Source: Rhodospirillaceae bacterium
GTDB taxonomy: Bacteria > Pseudomonadota > Alphaproteobacteria > Thalassobaculales > Thalassobaculaceae
Direction: 5' to 3'
DNA: 8,720 nucleotides
NCBI GenBank assembly: GCA_002701455.1
Contig: NZVJ01000017.1
Coordinates: 24,327 to 33,046 of the forward strand
This document shows, piece after piece, positions 4,974-8,720 of the stretch. Each line of letters starts with the position of its first letter. The first letter of the stretch is position 1. A program made the position numbers and the translations under genes. The notes under the pieces were generated by a model, which searched no databases, was not told the DNA's origin, and saw only the letters and a program-made list of their open reading frames with translations.

Positions 4974-6950
4974 ATGGAAAAGAAAGAAGGGTTTTTGAGC
5001 GATAAATGTGATAGTGATTCTGACGAGCAGAATCAGGAATCGAATATCCAGAAGGGTACCGAGTTAATAAAATCGCAACTCCGTAACCTACCCCAAAAGC
5101 CGGGCGTCTATCGGATGCTCGACGAAAAGGGAACCGTTTTATATGTTGGTAAAGCACTTAATCTAAAAAAACGCGTTTTAAATTATACCAAGCCGGAGCG
5201 AATATCACAGCGTATCCTCAGGATGGTAAGCGAGACACGAAAACTCGAAATCGTAACGACGCATACAGAAGTGGAAGCGCTGCTATTAGAAAGCAACCTA
5301 ATCAAACAATTTAGACCCCGCTTCAATGTTTTACTTCGTGACGATAAGTCCTTTGCCCATATCTTTATCTCAAGTGATGACGCATGGCCTATTCTGATAA
5401 AACACCGTGGTTCGCAGAAGCGCCCAGGAAGTTATTTTGGGCCGTATGCATCCGCCGGCGCCGTCAATAGGTCGTTGACTGCATTACAAAAGGCATTTCT
5501 TTTAAGAAATTGCAGTGACAATGTTTTTAAAAACCGAACCCGCCCGTGTCTTCAATACCAAATAAAACGCTGTTCAGCTCCTTGCGTGGACTACGTAACA
5601 AATTCTGAATACTTAGATTTAGTAGATCAGGCGCGTTCATTCTTGTCTGGAGACACGGTTTCTGTGCAAAAAAAATTATCTGTCCGTATGGAAAAAGCAA
5701 GTGAAAATCTAGATTACGAGAGCGCTGCGATTTATCGGGACAGAATTCATGCACTGACCCAGATACAGTCAAAGCAAGATATTAATGTAAAGGGCGTCAG
5801 TGATGCCGATGTAATTGCTCTACATACCCAACAAGGTTTTAGCTGCATCCAGGTATTTTTCTTTCGTGCAGGAAGCAACCTCGGGAACCGGGCATATTTC
5901 CCGCGTCACCACAGAATGGACGATCAGGCGTCTATCCTGGAGGCTTTTTTAGGCCAGTTTTACGAAAATAAAAGGGCCCCCAGACGATTGCTTTTGAGCC
6001 ATAATATAAATAACTCTAAATTGCTGAGCGAAGCACTCACAGTAAGGTCTAACGGAACAGTAAAGTTAATAATTCCATCAAGAGGCGATTTAAAAAAACT
6101 TGTACTTCACGCTCAGGAAAATGCCAAGGAAGCTTTAGCGCGTAATCGCGCTATGCAAACATCACAGTTAAGCCTTCTTAAGCGTTTGGCCGACTTATTC
6201 TGCCTCCCCAAACCACCCGAGCGAATCGAAGTATATGATAATAGCCACATTCAAGGAACAAATGCTGTAGGTGCCATGATCGTTGCTGGTTCAGAGGGCT
6301 TTGAAAAAAAATCCTATAGAAAGTTCAATATACGGGACGTAATCGTTGAACCGAACAATAAACAGCAATCGGGATCAAACCCAATCCCGGGAAATTCAAA
6401 ATCTATAGGAGCCGCTGGAGATGACTACTTTATGATGCGACAGGTTTTAAAACGGCGGTTTGCAAAGGTCGCGTCTTCTATAGCAGATGGCCAAAGGGCG
6501 GTTATACCAGATTTGGTGGTTATCGACGGTGGTGCAGGTCATCTCTCGGCTTCATTAGATGTCGCTGAAGAACTTAAATTAGGAAATATTTGTTTTGTTG
6601 CGATCGCAAAAGGCCCAGATAGAAACGCTGGAAGAGAAGTATTCTACCAACCTGGAAAAAAGGCTTTTTCTCTTCAACCAAATGACCCCTTATTGCACTA
6701 CCTTCAAAGGCTCCGAGATGAGGCCCATCGGTTCGCTATTGAGACTCATCGGGCCCGGCGTTTCAAAGCGATGACACGATCAGTGCTTGATGATATCCCG
6801 GCCGTGGGGCCAAAAAGGAAAAAGGACTTGCTTTTCCATTTTGGATCTGCGAGGGCGGTGGCCAGAGCGGGACTCAGAGATTTAGAACAGGTCGATGGTA
6901 TAAGTAGGAACTTGGCAAAACAAATTTATGACCATTTTCATGAACATTAA
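4974..6950 (+). CDS. uvrC: UvrABC excinuclease subunit C
   Basis: UvrC makes both incisions around a DNA lesion after UvrB has bound it. The 658-residue product is complete. Domains in order: a hydrophilic acidic N-terminus with no conservation; the GIY-YIG nuclease for the 3' cut (GVYRML with Y46, LYVGKA with Y57 and K60, R67; EALLLESNLIK beyond); the PCLQYQIKRCSAPC cysteine cluster; the UVR helix pair that binds UvrB (about 234-268); the RNase H-like nuclease for the 5' cut (D422 in VYDNSH, GDDY at 482-485, D518 in VIDGG, H585 in DEAHRF); and a double helix-hairpin-helix (about 604-655). An insertion of about 23 residues precedes GDDY. I chose the ATG at 4974, with GGTGA 11 nt upstream; in-frame TTG 4956 and GTG 4959 are alternatives that add five or six residues. 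It begins a co-directional run with pgsA, mobB and moeA. Confidence 0.97.
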   Translation: MEKKEGFLSDKCDSDSDEQNQESNIQKGTELIKSQLRNLPQKPGVYRMLDEKGTVLYVGKALNLKKRVLNYTKPERISQRILRMVSETRKLEIVTTHTEVEALLLESNLIKQFRPRFNVLLRDDKSFAHIFISSDDAWPILIKHRGSQKRPGSYFGPYASAGAVNRSLTALQKAFLLRNCSDNVFKNRTRPCLQYQIKRCSAPCVDYVTNSEYLDLVDQARSFLSGDTVSVQKKLSVRMEKASENLDYESAAIYRDRIHALTQIQSKQDINVKGVSDADVIALHTQQGFSCIQVFFFRAGSNLGNRAYFPRHHRMDDQASILEAFLGQFYENKRAPRRLLLSHNINNSKLLSEALTVRSNGTVKLIIPSRGDLKKLVLHAQENAKEALARNRAMQTSQLSLLKRLADLFCLPKPPERIEVYDNSHIQGTNAVGAMIVAGSEGFEKKSYRKFNIRDVIVEPNNKQQSGSNPIPGNSKSIGAAGDDYFMMRQVLKRRFAKVASSIADGQRAVIPDLVVIDGGAGHLSASLDVAEELKLGNICFVAIAKGPDRNAGREVFYQPGKKAFSLQPNDPLLHYLQRLRDEAHRFAIETHRARRFKAMTRSVLDDIPAVGPKRKKDLLFHFGSARAVARAGLRDLEQVDGISRNLAKQIYDHFHEH

Positions 6951-7021
6951 TCTCAAAAACAATTACTATGGGAATTAAGTAAACTATTTCGTCTCAAAAA
7001 CTTTAGGCTTAAGATATTTGA

Positions 7022-7603
7022 ATGAAAAGCGTGCCAAACATTCTTACGATGACACGGATAGCAGTCATTCCTCTACTTATAGGATTTATTTGGATTGGCA
7101 GTCCAGGTTTCCGGTGGGCTGCCCTGGCCGTTTACAGTTTTGCTTGCGTGACAGATTATTTGGATGGATATCTCGCGAGATATCTTAATCACCAAACTGC
7201 AATGGGACGCCTTTTTGATCCGATTGCCGATAAGTTGTTAGTGGGCGCCTGTTTGTTAGAACTTTGCGCATTCGATTACATAGCTGGTTGGACCGTTCTT
7301 CCGGCTTTAGTAATTTTGTTAAGGGAAATATTGGTTTCAGGACTGCGGGAGTATTTAGCAGAAATAAGAGTTGGCTTACCCGTAAGTAAACTTGCTAAGT
7401 GGAAAACTAGTTTGCAAATGATTTCTATTGGTTTTCTAATTGTTGGCGATGCCGCTCACAGCTCCATACCTGCCCTGCTGATAGGGGAAATTTGTCTTTG
7501 GATGGCGGCACTGCTTACTATATGGACTGGATATGATTACCTAAGATCGGGGCTATTGTATCTAAGCTCGAAAAGTCCTGAGGAGAATAATTTAGAAGAT
7601 TAA
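7022..7603 (+). CDS. pgsA: CDP-diacylglycerol-glycerol-3-phosphate 3-phosphatidyltransferase
   Basis: PgsA is an inner-membrane enzyme that transfers the phosphatidyl group from CDP-diacylglycerol to glycerol 3-phosphate, giving phosphatidylglycerol phosphate, precursor of phosphatidylglycerol and cardiolipin. The 193-residue length is typical. The CDP-alcohol phosphotransferase signature is perfect: D45-x2-D48-G49-x2-A52-R53-x8-G62-x3-D66-x3-D70, whose aspartates bind metal and activate the acceptor. Hydrophobic membrane segments are seen at about 13-27, 31-45, 72-105, 131-144 and 150-170. PNILTMTRI at 5-13 is the usual PgsA N-terminus, supporting the ATG at 7022, although its ribosome binding site is weak. 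It lies 71 nt after uvrC, an arrangement widespread in proteobacteria. Phosphatidylserine synthase or cardiolipin synthase of the same superfamily is less likely given this N-terminus and the uvrC context. Confidence 0.95.
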   Translation: MKSVPNILTMTRIAVIPLLIGFIWIGSPGFRWAALAVYSFACVTDYLDGYLARYLNHQTAMGRLFDPIADKLLVGACLLELCAFDYIAGWTVLPALVILLREILVSGLREYLAEIRVGLPVSKLAKWKTSLQMISIGFLIVGDAAHSSIPALLIGEICLWMAALLTIWTGYDYLRSGLLYLSSKSPEENNLED

Positions 7604-7642
7604 ATCTCGCGTAACTAACTTAAAAATCTTGAGAATGTAACG

Positions 7643-8146
7643 ATGAAAATTTTGGGTATATCGGGTTGGCACAATAGTGGAAAAACCACGCTCGTAAAAA
7701 ATCTAATCCCTGTTCTCGAGAAGAGAGGGCTAACGGTCTCAACAGTCAAACATGCTCATCATAATTTCGAGGTTGATAAACCGGGGAAAGACTCATATGA
7801 GCATAGGCTGGCGGGAGCGCAGGAGGTAATTATATCATCAAGAAATCGCTGGGCTCTTATACATGAACAGAAAAACCAAACAGAGCCGGGTTTACCTGAG
7901 TTACTAGATAAATTAATGCCTGTAGATCTCGTGCTAATTGAAGGGTTCAAAAAGGCGGATCACAGTAAATTAGAAGTGCACAGGAACGAGCTTGGAAAAG
8001 ATTTAATTTGCCATAATGATCCAAAGATATGCATGGTCGCTAGTGATGTAGAACTTACTGGTCTTCACGTGCCGGTCTTTGATATAAATGATTATGATGC
8101 GGTTTCGGACTTCATAATTGAACATCTAAAAATAAAAGTGACGTAA
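7643..8146 (+). CDS. mobB: molybdopterin-guanine dinucleotide biosynthesis protein B
   Basis: MobB is a small cytosolic P-loop GTP-binding protein that assists MobA in attaching GMP to molybdenum cofactor for enzymes of the DMSO reductase family. The 167-residue length fits a standalone MobB. The Walker A loop GWHNSGKTT is at 8-16 with K14, followed by the family-typical TVKHAHHNFEVDKPGKDSYEHRLAGA stretch (34 onward) and DLVLIEGFKKADHSKLEVHR, whose D and EGFK are the MobB Walker B region. It lies 39 nt after pgsA and 2 nt before moeA on the same strand, so the mobB-moeA pair is almost certainly co-transcribed. The ribosome binding site is weak (a GAGA upstream). No mobA is present in the window. 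Confidence 0.95.
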   Translation: MKILGISGWHNSGKTTLVKNLIPVLEKRGLTVSTVKHAHHNFEVDKPGKDSYEHRLAGAQEVIISSRNRWALIHEQKNQTEPGLPELLDKLMPVDLVLIEGFKKADHSKLEVHRNELGKDLICHNDPKICMVASDVELTGLHVPVFDINDYDAVSDFIIEHLKIKVT

Positions 8147-8148
8147 AT

Positions 8149-8720
8149 ATGGTCCAACTAACGAGCGATTGTTTTGCTTTTGGGGGTAAACTAACCCAGA
8201 TAGATGATGCTTTAAAGCTGGTGTTGAAAAACCTTAGGGTAAGGGCCGGCAGTGAAAAAATTATACTAAGTAGGGCATTAAATAAAATTCTTGCGGAGGA
8301 TGTGGTAGCCCCGCAAAATGTTCCTGCAGAAAATAATTCGGCCGTGGACGGTTATGCAATTTTCTTTGATGACCTTAATGAGTCAGGAAAAACGAAATTG
8401 CCCGTAGTTGGTAAAGCTGCTGCTGGTAGACCGCTTAACCGTAAACAAAAAAGGGGAGAGGCAGTTAGAATTTTCACGGGAGCAGTAATGCCCCATGGTG
8501 TAAATTCGGAAAACCCAGATACTGTCCTAATGCAAGAGGACTGCAAACTTCAAGATGGAAAGGTGATAATTCCGGCAGGCATAAAGCGCGGATCTAACAG
8601 GCGTCTGGCAGGAGAAGATATAACTTCGGGTGCGTGTATTCTCAAAGAAGGGCAGCGGTTGAGGCCACAAGATATTGGTTTGGCTGCTGCAACTGGAAGG
8701 GCCTTTTTGCGTGTGCGTAG
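8149..8720 (+). CDS. moeA: molybdopterin molybdenumtransferase (N-terminal 190 residues, cut by window end)
   Basis: MoeA inserts molybdate into adenylylated molybdopterin, the last step in forming active molybdenum cofactor, in the cytosol. The open frame from ATG 8149 runs to the window edge; MoeA is usually about 400 residues, so a little under half is seen. Diagnostic blocks are ALNKILAEDVVAPQNVPAENNSAVDGYA (about 43-70; the NNSAVDGYA box is the family signature), EAVRIFTGAVMPHG (about 104-117) and DTVLMQED (about 124-131), then the region leading into RLRPQDIGLAAATG. The loop between MPHG and DTVLM is a few residues longer than in typical MoeA. It starts 2 nt after the mobB stop, which suggests coupled translation; an AAAGTGA stretch inside the end of mobB is the only weak ribosome binding site. 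Confidence 0.95.
   Translation, partial: MVQLTSDCFAFGGKLTQIDDALKLVLKNLRVRAGSEKIILSRALNKILAEDVVAPQNVPAENNSAVDGYAIFFDDLNESGKTKLPVVGKAAAGRPLNRKQKRGEAVRIFTGAVMPHGVNSENPDTVLMQEDCKLQDGKVIIPAGIKRGSNRRLAGEDITSGACILKEGQRLRPQDIGLAAATGRAFLRVR

Noticed and set aside
6951..7001. Direct repeat TCTCAAAAAC at 6951-6960 and 6992-7001 in the uvrC-pgsA spacer
   Set aside because: Only two low-complexity 10-bp copies; no sign of an attachment site or regulatory array.
1..8720. Search for CRISPR arrays, IS ends, tRNA or rRNA genes and rho-independent terminators
   Set aside because: No regularly spaced repeats, transposase, cloverleaf or GC-rich hairpin with a T-run was found on either strand by eye.

Overview
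The window looks like a fairly AT-rich alphaproteobacterial chromosome segment. The UvrC, UvrB, PgsA and radical SAM proteins all read like alphaproteobacterial family members, and the uvrC-pgsA pair is a common arrangement in that class. No taxon below class can be supported from sequence alone. I see no IS element, integrase, phage gene, CRISPR array, tRNA or rRNA, so this is core chromosome rather than a mobile island.

Layout. (1) 1-1379, minus: the first 459 residues of uvrB, cut by the window start. (2) 1380-1527: a shared divergent promoter region that also holds a very short, well-placed ORF (14-32 codons) whose stop codon abuts the ribosome binding site of the next gene. (3) 1528-2457, plus: an uncharacterised radical SAM enzyme with a CX3CX2C motif and a Cys-rich C-terminus. 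(4) 2462-4486, minus: a compact three-gene unit, transcribed in the order pteridine-reductase-type SDR (folM-like), folB (dihydroneopterin aldolase), and a calcineurin-like metallophosphoesterase. It converges on the radical SAM gene with a 4-nt gap. (5) 4487-4973: an AT-rich divergent intergenic region with a nested inverted repeat near the SDR gene and two near-consensus DnaA boxes near uvrC. (6) 4974-8720, plus: uvrC, pgsA, mobB and moeA (cut by the window end), a likely co-directional operon.

How they work together. UvrB and UvrC are two of the three subunits of the nucleotide excision repair nuclease and here flank the folate/radical SAM block on opposite strands. The SDR carries the Asp-Tyr-Lys triad and TGX3RXG loop of pteridine reductases. 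Together with FolB this marks a folate/pterin operon, and the co-transcribed metallophosphoesterase becomes a candidate for a phosphate-removal step in that pathway. PgsA makes phosphatidylglycerol phosphate. MobB and MoeA belong to molybdenum cofactor assembly and maturation.

The least explained parts are the radical SAM enzyme with its tiny upstream ORF, the phosphoesterase in the folate operon, a 23-residue insertion beside the UvrC nuclease active site, and the structured AT-rich region upstream of uvrC.
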